Of a stretch of 64,000 bases of DNA, positions 1-8,159 are shown piece after piece. Origin of the DNA: Criblamydia sequanensis CRIB-18. GTDB taxonomy: Bacteria > Chlamydiota > Chlamydiia > Chlamydiales > Criblamydiaceae. The stretch covers positions 124,001 to 188,000 of the forward strand of contig NZ_CCEJ010000007.1 of assembly GCF_000750955.1 (NCBI RefSeq). The letters are read 5' to 3'. Numbering within the stretch: position 1 is the stretch's first letter; every line of letters starts with the position of its first letter. The notes below the pieces were generated by a model. The model ran no database searches. It was given only the letters and a program-made list of their open reading frames with translations, and was not told where the DNA came from. The position numbers and the translations under genes are program-made.

Positions 1-261
1 AACCGACGCCTACATGAGATTGATATTTCTGTATGGCCATCTATTTTCCTTGCGGTTAGTAAAGTATTCTGCAACAAAAATGAAAGTGTATAGTATCTTA
101 TTGATAGTATGCCTGTTGAGGTTTGCCTGAATGTAAGAATAGAAACCACTTTTAGTCAAATAGTAAGCATGTTTCCAAGAAAAATACATGCAGTTACTAA
201 AGAAGGCTTCTTGCTGAAACAAGTGATTTTTATTATCTCATTTTCTATTAAACAGGCGTTG

Positions 262-375
262 TAGCACAAGCTGAATTAGACAACTGATCTGACGCATCTA
301 ACGCCTTGCTAAGGGAGGAACCCTTGGCTTCGGCATTAGGTTAGCCATCTCAATTGTCTAACTCAACTTGCGCTA
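262..375. mobile_element. 110-bp inverted-repeat element with TA at both ends (MITE-like)
   Basis: Two 25-base arms at 263-287 and 350-374 are inverted copies differing at only four positions. The element ends in TA on both sides (262-263 and 374-375), as expected for elements that duplicate a TA target. The centre carries a small hairpin, AAGGG (311-315) and CCCTT (321-325). All four arm differences become G-U pairs in RNA read from the minus strand, so a structured RNA is the alternative reading. The right arm can instead pair with 381-394. There is no coding capacity inside. Confidence 0.45.
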
Positions 376-394
376 GGATTTAGCGGACAAGTTG
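364..394. repeat. Hairpin competing with the 262-375 element
   Basis: CAACTTG (364-370) plus CGCTA (371-375) pairs with TAGCG (381-385) and CAAGTTG (388-394), giving a 12-bp stem with a two-base bulge and a five-base loop. It shares 364-374 with the right arm of the larger inverted repeat, so the two foldings exclude each other. The 381-394 half may be a degenerate second copy of the same repeat end. No function is claimed. Confidence 0.4.
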
Positions 395-683
395 GATTTT
401 AATTAACGCCCGAATAAGTTTAAGAGAGCTAAAGGCCTAAAATTATCGACGTCACAGGGAAATCAATCTTCGTCCTTCCGTAAAAAAGCCCCTCAGAGAA
501 AAGCCCAAGGTCGAGACCTGTAATTTTAAGGTGTTTTCAGCAACCCAAAGGGTCTGTAATATGAAAAGTGAGAAAAGAAATTCCAATTATTGCCTCAAGG
601 CTCTGCTTTTCCAGGGATAGATAATGATGTTGTCCGCAGGGGAACTTTTTAAAAAGGAAGCTGAATACCTTAAGAATTAGAAG

Positions 684-716
684 CCCTTTTTCTTAAATAC
701 TTCCTTAAAAAAAGGG
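684..716 (-). terminator. Weak terminator-like hairpin after oppC
   Basis: The bases at 684-696 pair with 705-716 through an eight-base CCCTTTTT core plus a TTAA extension, with an eight-base loop. On the minus strand the hairpin lies right after the oppC stop codon, but the following bases are only moderately T-rich. It probably ends the oppABC transcript; that is inference from position. Confidence 0.4.
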
Positions 717-720
717 GAAT

Positions 721-2256
721 TTATCGAAGAAGCTTAGGGTCAAGCGTATCTCTAAGGGCATCTCCAATAAGCGCAATTGAAATCAATAAAATGGTCAAAA
801 GAATGGCTGGAGGCCACAAAAGATAGCTTTCTCCCGGAAACGCGGACCTACCCTCGTCCATAAGAACTCCCCAAGAAGAGGAGCCTTCCTCCCCAAGCCC
901 GAGAAATGAAAGACCGGCCTCGCTTGTAATAGCCCCCATGACAGCAAAAGGGAGAAGCGTAAGCACCGGGGGGATGGCATTCGGCAGAATATGGGAAAAA
1001 ATGATTCTCGAATTAGAAAGCCCGATCACTTTACAGGCTTCCACATAGGACAGGTTTCTTTGTTTAAAAAATTCGGCTCTAATATAGCGGCTTATGCTCG
1101 TCCAGCCAAAAAAACCGATGACTAAAATAATTAAAAAAATAGATTTACTTTGCAAGATGGCCACAATCATTAGAAGCATAAAAAAGGCAGGCATAGCTTC
1201 CCAAACTTCAATAAGGCGGCTTACCACTATATCAAATTTACCGCCGAAATAACCTGCAAGGCCTCCTATAGGTATTCCTATGATTAAAGATAAAATAGCA
1301 GCTGATACCCCAACCACTAAAGAAACACGAATCCCGAAAATAAGAGCTGAGAGGAGATCCTTTCGATTGATGCGGGTAAGTTTTGTCCAGTGGATGATTT
1401 GGTTTAAATATTGATTGCCTCCTGCATTATCTTCCCAATGAAAAGTTGAGAAAAGAGGCATGAGAATAAAGGATATTTTTTCTTTCTCTTGTCTTAGCCA
1501 TCTTTCTCGGCCGGTTAAGTACTTTAGTTGTATATTTGCCTGTTCGCCAAGCGGTCCATTTTTTTTATTTTCTAAAATTTTTAGATAATCGCGCTTTAGT
1601 TTTTCAACTTGTTGTTTTGTTTGCTCCCAAATAGAGGGAAAGCTTTTTTCTATGTCTTTTTTTAAGGAACTAACGCTATCCATTTGCTGCTTTTTTATAA
1701 TTGCAAAATAGGCAGGCTTATAAACTTCTAAATCGTTTTGTCTTTTTTCACTTAAATATTCAGCGAGGACAAGTAAAAGTTTCTTATAGTCGTTCATATA
1801 AGCCAATTCAAAATTCCAATCTTGGTCCAAATGTTTATCAAAAGCTTGTTTTTTCTTGATTGAAAGTTCTTTATCGCTTGCGGGATCGCTTACGGCATTA
1901 TTAAAGATAAAAAGAAAAAGGATGAGTTGTACAAAGCCAAGTATTAAAATAGCCAAAAATCTTAGCTTTGTGTGCTTTTTAAACAAAAAGAAAGAAAGGA
2001 GAGATAGGGGAAGTGTAAACATCAGCAAGTTAAAAAAAAGATCGATCGCTTTCGTGTAGAAGCCCGGAAAAAAAAGATGGCGAAAAAGAGGAAAATACCA
2101 TTGGCCATCATATTTTATTGCAATCGGAAGACTTGATGCAAAAAATGGAGCGTAGGTCCCGACAAAAAAGAAAAGTATAAAAACCGATAAACCAATCATT
2201 CCGAGAGTATGTTTTCGATAACGTTTCCAGGCTCGTTCAGTATAGGAATCTTGCAT
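721..2256 (-). CDS. oppC: Oligopeptide ABC transporter permease OppC
   Basis: This is an inner-membrane permease subunit of a peptide/nickel-family ABC importer. The permease core occupies about residues 300-511 and contains the EAA loop (YVEACKVIGLSNSRIIFSHI), where the ATPase docks. An N-terminal membrane segment lies near residues 18-40 and two more near 72-118. Between them and the core sits a charged insert of about 180 residues, so the 511-residue protein is much longer than the usual 300. It is last in the oppA-oppB-oppC operon, ten bases after oppB, with an AAGAAGAG ribosome binding site. No ATPase gene is present nearby, so OppD/OppF must come from elsewhere. The family call is sure; the substrate is inferred from the family. 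Confidence 0.9.
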   Translation of the reverse strand: MQDSYTERAWKRYRKHTLGMIGLSVFILFFFVGTYAPFFASSLPIAIKYDGQWYFPLFRHLFFPGFYTKAIDLFFNLLMFTLPLSLLSFFLFKKHTKLRFLAILILGFVQLILFLFIFNNAVSDPASDKELSIKKKQAFDKHLDQDWNFELAYMNDYKKLLLVLAEYLSEKRQNDLEVYKPAYFAIIKKQQMDSVSSLKKDIEKSFPSIWEQTKQQVEKLKRDYLKILENKKNGPLGEQANIQLKYLTGRERWLRQEKEKISFILMPLFSTFHWEDNAGGNQYLNQIIHWTKLTRINRKDLLSALIFGIRVSLVVGVSAAILSLIIGIPIGGLAGYFGGKFDIVVSRLIEVWEAMPAFFMLLMIVAILQSKSIFLIILVIGFFGWTSISRYIRAEFFKQRNLSYVEACKVIGLSNSRIIFSHILPNAIPPVLTLLPFAVMGAITSEAGLSFLGLGEEGSSSWGVLMDEGRSAFPGESYLLWPPAILLTILLISIALIGDALRDTLDPKLLR

Positions 2257-2266
2257 AAACTCTTCT

Positions 2267-3760
2267 TTACTCCAAAGTTACGCGTGGATCTAATATGGTA
2301 TAGGAAATGTCAGCAAATAGGTAACCTAGCAAAGTTAAAAGGGAGCCTGCAAGGGTTGAAAACATGATCACATTGTAGTCTCGGTTAATAATCGCATCAT
2401 AAAAAAACTTTCCGAAGCCATCGATTTCAAATAACGTTTCAACGATAAGCGAGCCGCCTAAAATGACTCCGAGCGAGCCTGCAATGGCGGTTACAAGGGT
2501 AATACTGGCATTTCGGCCAATGTGTTTTGTGGCAATGTCAAAAGAGCTTGCTCCTTTAGCTTTTGCGGTTCTCACATAATCATGCCGCATCACTTCTAAA
2601 AAGGCAGTTCTTGCAAAGCGTGCTTGAGCTGCTAACCCGCCATATAAAATTGCAACAAGAGGAAGGGCAATATGTTTTAAGACATCTGTCAGCCTTTCAA
2701 AAGAAGACAGGTTATTGTAAATACTTTCTTTGCTTGTAAAGCCGCTTAAAGGAATGGGTATATCGGTAAAAGGAAAATGCCCGTTCAAAGCTACTTTTTC
2801 AATAAGGAAAGGAGCTACAACAAAGATTGGAGTGGCATAAAGAATAAGAAAAAGAAGGCTTAATCCATTATCCAAAAATTCGTTTTGATAACTTGCCATC
2901 ACATACCCAAAAATAATACAGAGAAAAAAAGTGGCTATCATCGGAAGGATGGATAGAGTTAATGAGTATTTAAATCTTCTTGATACCTCATCAATCACTT
3001 TTTTATTAGGATCGTTCCTAATAGATCCAAAATTCAGGGTTAGAACTCTTGAGAAATAACGATAGAATCTTGTTTCGGTAAAAAAAATCTTAAGTTTTGT
3101 TTTAAAGTTAGGCTCAATATAAAAATCACTTTTATTCTCTTCAAACCATTTTCCGAGGGCTTCATTTTTTTTAGCAAATTCTTGAGGGGTTTCATTTCTT
3201 TTAGGGGCCAATTCTCTTAAAATAGTATTTCCCTTGGAAATTCTTTGGTTTTGAGCTCGCTCCATTTCACCTAAATCTCCTCCTATAGTGACAACTCTTG
3301 TCCCGCCGCGGATAAAGAATTGAGAAGCTAATTGACGGATAGCAAAACTTTCACTTTTGTCATCCATAATGCTTTTAAGCTTCGGCATAAGATAGCGCGA
3401 CATATCTCCAAGGAGAATTCGTTTTTGATTATATTCCTTAAAAGTGAGAGCCGACTTATCAGGGTCGTCTAAAAAGGAATTTAATTCATTGAGTTCTTTT
3501 AAAATCCAATTTATTGAAGTTTCCGGCCATATATTGTAAATGATAGGGAGTGTTAAACCGTAAAACTCTCTAAATTGCTGGTATCTGTCATCTGTTGATG
3601 CCGCGCTTTGCCCTTCTTGTCTTTTAGCCCCATCTGCTGACACTTCAGTGACAGTCACCGGATCCCCGGGGGCTAAATTAATGATAAAAAAGTTTATCAA
3701 AATAATAAAAAAAAGGGTGATCGGAAGAAGAAAAAGCCGCCTTAAAAGATAATTCCACAT
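2267..3760 (-). CDS. oppB: Oligopeptide ABC transporter permease OppB
   Basis: This is the partner permease of OppC. The open frame extends up to 3835, but I choose the ATG at 3760: it begins MWNYLLRRLFLLP, the usual OppB start, lies ten bases after the oppA stop, and is preceded by a GAGA-type ribosome binding site. The first membrane segment lies within the first 31 residues. The permease core fills roughly the last 235 residues, with the EAA loop (YVRTAKAKGASSFDIATKHI). Between them is an insert of about 200 mostly polar residues that ordinary OppB proteins (about 310 residues) lack. OppC has a comparable insert, which suggests that the two extra domains meet each other or the membrane-anchored OppA. 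Confidence 0.9.
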   Translation of the reverse strand: MWNYLLRRLFLLPITLFFIILINFFIINLAPGDPVTVTEVSADGAKRQEGQSAASTDDRYQQFREFYGLTLPIIYNIWPETSINWILKELNELNSFLDDPDKSALTFKEYNQKRILLGDMSRYLMPKLKSIMDDKSESFAIRQLASQFFIRGGTRVVTIGGDLGEMERAQNQRISKGNTILRELAPKRNETPQEFAKKNEALGKWFEENKSDFYIEPNFKTKLKIFFTETRFYRYFSRVLTLNFGSIRNDPNKKVIDEVSRRFKYSLTLSILPMIATFFLCIIFGYVMASYQNEFLDNGLSLLFLILYATPIFVVAPFLIEKVALNGHFPFTDIPIPLSGFTSKESIYNNLSSFERLTDVLKHIALPLVAILYGGLAAQARFARTAFLEVMRHDYVRTAKAKGASSFDIATKHIGRNASITLVTAIAGSLGVILGGSLIVETLFEIDGFGKFFYDAIINRDYNVIMFSTLAGSLLTLLGYLFADISYTILDPRVTLE

Positions 3761-3770
3761 AGGCCATCTC

Positions 3771-5861
3771 TCAATTTGACTGATTTTTTTTGGTTGTAAA
3801 GAATAGCGCGGAATTCGGCTCCGCAACTTCAGCACCCGGGATTAAATCCTGACGCTTCAAGGGAAGGAACACATTATGAATCCAATTTCTATAAAGAAGA
3901 GAAATTTCCGGAGTATAGAGGAAAGTATAGGGCTGCTCTTCGTGAATAAGACGATCAAACTGATGATAGAGCTCAATTCTTTTTTCTAAATTATATTCAT
4001 ATTCGAGTCTTTCTATGATGCGATCAGCGTCCTTATTTGAAAATCCGATAGCATTTGAGGACCCGGGCTTTTTAGCTTCCGAAGAGTGCCAAAGCTGTCT
4101 TGGATCTTCAGGAGGAGTAGCTAAGCCCCACGCAAGAAAAAGAGCATCGAAGCTTTTTTCATCTATACTAGAAGATAGATCCGTTAAGTCCACCCCATTT
4201 AATTTGCAGTCAATTCCTATTTCTTTAAGTTGTGTCGCAATAGATTCGCAAGTGGCCTTAGTAGTTGGGTTTTTAACGAAATAGGTGAGGGAAAATCGAA
4301 AAGGGACTCTCTTGCCATCGATTTCACCTTCCAAGATCCCATCACCATCTAGGTCCGCAAAGCCTTCCTGCTCTAAAATTCTTTTTGCCAAGAGCGGGTC
4401 ATAGGGCCATGGAGAGATATTAGGGTCTGTAGATGGGCTAAAAACAAAGAAAGTGCCGTGTATTTCAACTGCTTTACCCCCTAAAATCTCGTCAATGATG
4501 CGCCTTCTATCTATGGCAATCGTTAAGGCTTGACGGATAGTTTTTGATTTAAAAAGAGGATTTTTCTGATTCCAACCCACCCACGTGAAAGAGCGTTGAA
4601 AGTAGCTTAATCGATTTACAAACTCATCATTTTCTTTTTGATTTTTATATAAAGGGCTTTCTAAAAAATCCTGAAATTCTTTTTCTTGGCTAGGAAGTAA
4701 ATTATAGGTGTCTAGAGACCCTCTTTTAAACTCTTGCCAAATGGTATCGGGTGAATTTTTAAAAAAGACTTCTGTTCGATTAGCCAAAGCCCCATGAGGG
4801 TCAAAGAAATTGGGATTTCGTTTAAAGGAAATGGATCTTTCTGTAAAGCCATCAAAGGTCCAAGCGCCGCAGCTTGGAATGACGTTTTTCGCAAAGTGCT
4901 GAGAAAAGTTTTGCGCCCAAAGAGAACTGTTACGATAGGTATTCTTATCTTGATCATCCTCCACAATTTTTTTTCCATCGGCAAAATATTTAAAAACAAA
5001 AGAAGCAAGGGGTCTTAGGGCTGCTGTCCATTTTCTTGCTATATAGCGAATAATAAGCTGATCATCGCTTGTTTTTATGGTCTTCCATCTTACGACAAAA
5101 GTCAGGTCATCTATTATTTCAAAATCTACAATGTCGTCGATATAGGTTCGAATAGCTACAGCGCCCGGCTCTTGAACAAAAGGGTTCATGACTGCATCGA
5201 AGAAAAATTTATAATCCTCGGAGGTTACCGGATAGCGTTTTAAGAAATGTTCAGACAACTTAAAACCTTCCGGAAAAAATCTCTTTTCAAGAGGTTCCCA
5301 AAAGATATCCTCCCTTAAATGGACCCAAAATTCAGGCTTGCCTTCTTTATTTGTCCGCTCTTCAATTTTTAATGCCCCATAAGGGGCCATTTGTTCATAC
5401 TTGCCAATGTGCGTTTTTGCAAGATAGATGCCGCAAAGAGAGAGCCAACTGCTAATTTCGGCAAAATTACTAAAGGGGTGAAGCGTGTCTGGTTTTCCAT
5501 AAGTGGCGCTATAAAAGGTACCGTTTGGCGAAAAATTTTCACCTAAAATATCCACATATCGGTCTTCAAAAGGATCGACTTCAAGCATGTTTGGAAGTGA
5601 AGGGTCGATATGAGGCCTTAAAGTTACATTTTTGGCATGAGACGAAGATGATTTTAAGGAAGTGTCTTTATTTTCTTGGATTTTTACGCCTTCCGATAGA
5701 GTGCGGAGTTCTTTTTTAAACCCTTGTATTTCATTTTTTATCGCAATTAAGTCTTCTTCAACAAGGTTTGAAGACCAGTAGAGCATGAGAAGGAGGAAAA
5801 AAATTCCGATGCCTAATGCTAATTTTAAAAGTGTTATAGGCCAAGATTCTTGTTTGATCAT
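3771..5861 (-). CDS. oppA: Membrane-anchored peptide-binding protein OppA
   Basis: This is an extracytoplasmic substrate-binding protein of the SBP_bac_5 family, which captures oligopeptides for OppB/OppC. A single membrane segment at about residues 9-29 is followed by a short charged coiled-coil stretch (about 34-62), a Ser/Lys-rich linker, and the binding domain from about residue 105 to the C-terminus. There is no lipobox cysteine, so it is held by a transmembrane anchor rather than lipidated. At 696 residues it is longer than typical OppA (about 540). It is first in the operon oppA-oppB-oppC. TTGACG on the minus strand at 5933-5928 resembles a -35 box, but I see no matching -10. Confidence 0.88.
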   Translation of the reverse strand: MIKQESWPITLLKLALGIGIFFLLLMLYWSSNLVEEDLIAIKNEIQGFKKELRTLSEGVKIQENKDTSLKSSSSHAKNVTLRPHIDPSLPNMLEVDPFEDRYVDILGENFSPNGTFYSATYGKPDTLHPFSNFAEISSWLSLCGIYLAKTHIGKYEQMAPYGALKIEERTNKEGKPEFWVHLREDIFWEPLEKRFFPEGFKLSEHFLKRYPVTSEDYKFFFDAVMNPFVQEPGAVAIRTYIDDIVDFEIIDDLTFVVRWKTIKTSDDQLIIRYIARKWTAALRPLASFVFKYFADGKKIVEDDQDKNTYRNSSLWAQNFSQHFAKNVIPSCGAWTFDGFTERSISFKRNPNFFDPHGALANRTEVFFKNSPDTIWQEFKRGSLDTYNLLPSQEKEFQDFLESPLYKNQKENDEFVNRLSYFQRSFTWVGWNQKNPLFKSKTIRQALTIAIDRRRIIDEILGGKAVEIHGTFFVFSPSTDPNISPWPYDPLLAKRILEQEGFADLDGDGILEGEIDGKRVPFRFSLTYFVKNPTTKATCESIATQLKEIGIDCKLNGVDLTDLSSSIDEKSFDALFLAWGLATPPEDPRQLWHSSEAKKPGSSNAIGFSNKDADRIIERLEYEYNLEKRIELYHQFDRLIHEEQPYTFLYTPEISLLYRNWIHNVFLPLKRQDLIPGAEVAEPNSALFFTTKKNQSN

Positions 5862-6027
5862 TATAAAATAAACCTTTTAATGTACCTTTCTTCCGCTTCT
5901 TATGCTCTCAAACTTTAGCAATAAAAGCGTCAAAAATCCTCAATTTTTTAAGGACCCTTAAGTTTGAAGAAAGTCTACTGAAAAAGTGAATAGCTTGAAA
6001 ATCATTTTATGAATTGAAAAAGCCTTT

Positions 6028-6717
6028 CTAAAAAAGAACAAAGTGAATGCCATTGAAAAGGGGGACTTCAAAACTAAGATGGGAAATCAAGTTTAGTTCT
6101 GCAAAACCCCTTAAAAGCACTAAAAAACAAGCGAAAAATGCCGAATAGGCAAAAAAATCCGAGAAATAATTTTTTGATTGAAGTCTTCTTTGCAGATGCA
6201 AAGCAGCAAATAAAGAGGGCGAGGTCAGAAGCGCAAATAGAAAGCTGTTCAAAGCTCCCAAAAGCGGGTCTTCAAGCAGAGCTGAAATAGAAAAGACGTA
6301 AAGCGACTGGCCGCATGGCAAAAGGGGTGTGGCAAGACCAAAAAAGAAGGTGGTTTCTGGTCTATCTTTTAGAAGAAGCAAGGCAAGTCTTTGGCTTGTT
6401 TTGCTTAGCAGTCTTGCAAAAGAGTCGGGCAGGACCTTTTTTTTCGCATTCAGGCTAAGAAAGCCTAAACCTGCGAATAGAGCGGCGAAAAAAAAACTTA
6501 AAAGGGCGCTCCCATTAAATCCTTCAAAGACAAATTTTAAAACGATGCCAAGGCTGCCTGAAAGGAGTCCAAAAAAAGAAAAGGCAGTAAGCCTGCCAAT
6601 AAAATAAAACATCCGATAGCGGTGTTTAGCCAGCATCATGACTAAAGGTCCGCACATGCCAAAGCAGTGGAGATTGCCGAAAAGGTAGACCGGCAGCATA
6701 GAGAAAAGAATTGCCAT
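6028..6717 (-). CDS. DsbD_2 / TauE-SafE-like membrane protein
   Basis: This 229-residue protein has about six hydrophobic segments and the signature GNLHCFGMCGPLVMML at residues 14-29. That motif marks the DsbD_2 (sulfite exporter TauE/SafE-like) family, whose members often sit beside cbb3 cytochrome oxidase assembly genes and are linked to copper handling or cytochrome maturation. No oxidase gene is visible here, so the role is open. A small membrane ORF ends seven bases upstream, and its stop region supplies the AGAGG ribosome binding site. The two are probably co-transcribed. Confidence 0.75.
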   Translation of the reverse strand: MAILFSMLPVYLFGNLHCFGMCGPLVMMLAKHRYRMFYFIGRLTAFSFFGLLSGSLGIVLKFVFEGFNGSALLSFFFAALFAGLGFLSLNAKKKVLPDSFARLLSKTSQRLALLLLKDRPETTFFFGLATPLLPCGQSLYVFSISALLEDPLLGALNSFLFALLTSPSLFAALHLQRRLQSKNYFSDFFAYSAFFACFLVLLRGFAELNLISHLSFEVPLFNGIHFVLF

Positions 6718-6723
6718 AAGCCT

Positions 6724-6888
6724 CTATTTTTTTAGACGTAATTCCTGCATTTTTTGATGATCGATGGCGCATCTTCCGGACTTACGGCTAAAGCATATAA
6801 AGGTTACCCCGGTTAAGATAGACGAAAAAAGAATAAAAATAAAAAGAGCGGCGAAAGTAAATAGAGAAATTCTTTTTTTTAAAAACAA
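6724..6888 (-). CDS. Small single-span membrane protein (tentative)
   Basis: This short minus-strand frame ends seven bases before the DsbD_2-like gene. Starting from the TTG at 6888 it encodes 54 residues: a basic start, a long hydrophobic stretch, then a basic tail ending in SRKSGRCAIDHQKMQELRLK. The composition looks like a real one-span membrane protein. A stronger start (ATG at about 6923 after AAGAGGGAAC) lies one frame away and runs into a stop within the T5-A8 run; one extra T there would join the two into a 70-odd residue protein. I cannot tell a slippage site, a mutation and a sequencing error apart. Confidence 0.4.
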   Translation of the reverse strand: MFLKKRISLFTFAALFIFILFSSILTGVTFICFSRKSGRCAIDHQKMQELRLKK

Positions 6889-6985
6889 ACAAAACCGCCT
6901 TTATACGTAATTTTGTCCGTCATTAAAAAAGTTCCCTCTTTTTTTGACAAGAGGTTAGAGGCATCTTCAAAGTTTTTTGATAAGA

Positions 6986-7837
6986 TTAGGGGACAACATC
7001 TAAGTTTATGGATTCTTCAAGGGTGATCGGGTTTGAAAGACCCCATTTTTTTAAGAGCGCATCATAGATGCCGCTTGCTTTAGCTTCCTTTAATCCTTTA
7101 TTGAATTCGGTAATTAAAAATTGGTTGGATTCATTTTTTGGAGCTACAATCCGCAAGCCCTCATCGGTCAAAGGAGTAGTTATGATATTGTATTTTCCGG
7201 AAGAGAAAAGTTGCGAATAGGTATTGGCTTGAAGGTAAGGGATCATAATGGCATCAATCCGCCCCCTTTCAAGATCATCAAAAGCAATTGTCAGAGTGTC
7301 ATAGGGCTGCATCAAAATGCCAAGGGGTTCGAAATAAAAGGCATCGAGAGAATTTCGTCTTACTCCTATTACTTTCGTTTTAATCTCTTCAAGGGAAATC
7401 GGGCTTTTGAGATTTTTAGAGACTAGGACCGGCCCAACTTCGTAAAATGAGGAGGAAAGCAAGTACTTCTGTCTATATGAAGCAAGAGGAGAGATAAGTG
7501 TCACGATGGCATCATAATCTCCTCTTTCCAATTTTTCAAAAAGGGCATTTTGCGGGATCGAAATTAATTGAATCCGGATGTTTTGTTTTCTTGCGATTTC
7601 ATAAAAAAGATCGCTTGCGAAAGCCACAAAGCTTTTATCCCTTCCCATAAGATTAAGAGGATAAAAAATAGGGTCATGAGCGATTAAAAAAACTTTTTTG
7701 GAAAAGGAATTTTTTTTAATCTTTGTTTCGCAAAAATTGAAATAAAGCCCCAAAAAAATTAAGAGAAAGAGGGTCGAAATCTTTCCTGTTTTCGTTGAAA
7801 AAAAAATTTTTAATTTATCGATTAAACCTTCAAACAT
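6986..7837 (-). CDS. Amino-acid ABC transporter substrate-binding protein
   Basis: This is a solute-binding protein of the SBP_bac_3 family (ArtJ/GlnH/FliY type), 283 residues. An N-terminal hydrophobic segment at about residues 17-35 exports or anchors it. The domain follows with family features such as LERGDYDAIVTLISPLASYR and, near the C-terminus, FNKGLKEAKASGIYDALLKK. No permease or ATPase gene is adjacent, so it must work with components encoded elsewhere, or alone. The ligand is probably a polar amino acid, inferred only from the family. It is transcribed away from the alpha/beta hydrolase gene. Confidence 0.8.
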   Translation of the reverse strand: MFEGLIDKLKIFFSTKTGKISTLFLLIFLGLYFNFCETKIKKNSFSKKVFLIAHDPIFYPLNLMGRDKSFVAFASDLFYEIARKQNIRIQLISIPQNALFEKLERGDYDAIVTLISPLASYRQKYLLSSSFYEVGPVLVSKNLKSPISLEEIKTKVIGVRRNSLDAFYFEPLGILMQPYDTLTIAFDDLERGRIDAIMIPYLQANTYSQLFSSGKYNIITTPLTDEGLRIVAPKNESNQFLITEFNKGLKEAKASGIYDALLKKWGLSNPITLEESINLDVVP

Positions 7838-8150
7838 AACTAAGAGTTTCGAGCGTAGCCCATCTGTTAACCTAATTTAGAACATCGAGTAATTTTTAGC
7901 TTTCAAAGGTAGTATAAATGTCAGCACTATTATAATGAAGTGAATTCAAAATGAGGAAAATAAAGGGACTTAACGATTTCCCTAAATCTACTTTCTTATA
8001 AGAAAAATTTTATTTTCTTACGACTTTTTTTAAAGGTGAACTTATAAACCGTATTATCTTATTAAATTATATAAAAACAACCGAATTAATAATTTATTGT
8101 TAAGAAAATGTTACTCTGGTATATTACTTTATTTATAATAATTTATTTAA
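7838..8150. other. AT-rich divergent intergenic region
   Basis: This spacer separates two divergent genes, the amino-acid-binding protein (minus) and the alpha/beta hydrolase (plus). It is very AT-rich and contains TATAAT-like stretches near 7930. The only promoter I can argue for is the one at 8097-8125 for the hydrolase. I see no small gene and no stable GC-rich hairpin. Confidence 0.5.
8097..8125 (+). promoter_or_regulatory. Promoter of the alpha/beta hydrolase gene
   Basis: TTGTTA (8097-8102) and TATATT (8120-8125) are separated by exactly 17 bases. TG plus one base precedes the -10 (extended -10). Four and five of six positions match the sigma-70/sigma-66 consensus. Transcription would begin near 8132, leaving a leader of under 30 bases with no obvious ribosome binding site. 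Confidence 0.5.
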
Positions 8151-8159
8151 GTGTATATT

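Larger units (their letters stand above)
1..720. other. Gene-poor left edge with hairpin elements
   Basis: This stretch has no gene I can support. A 70-codon minus-strand frame at 10-222 starts with ATG but has no recognisable domain and no clear ribosome binding site; it could be a chance frame or a gene remnant. What can be seen is a long inverted-repeat element at 262-375, a second hairpin at 364-394, and a weak terminator-like hairpin just after oppC at 684-716. The remaining bases at 395-680 show no coding pattern that I can read. Confidence 0.5.

Noticed and set aside
10-222. 70-residue minus-strand protein
   Set aside because: No domain, no ribosome binding site and no neighbour support; it could be chance in AT-rich DNA.
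262-375. Integron attC site
   Set aside because: GTCTAAC and TTAGAC-like heptamers occur, but in the wrong order and orientation for an attC (RYYYAAC...GTTRRRY), and there is no cassette array.
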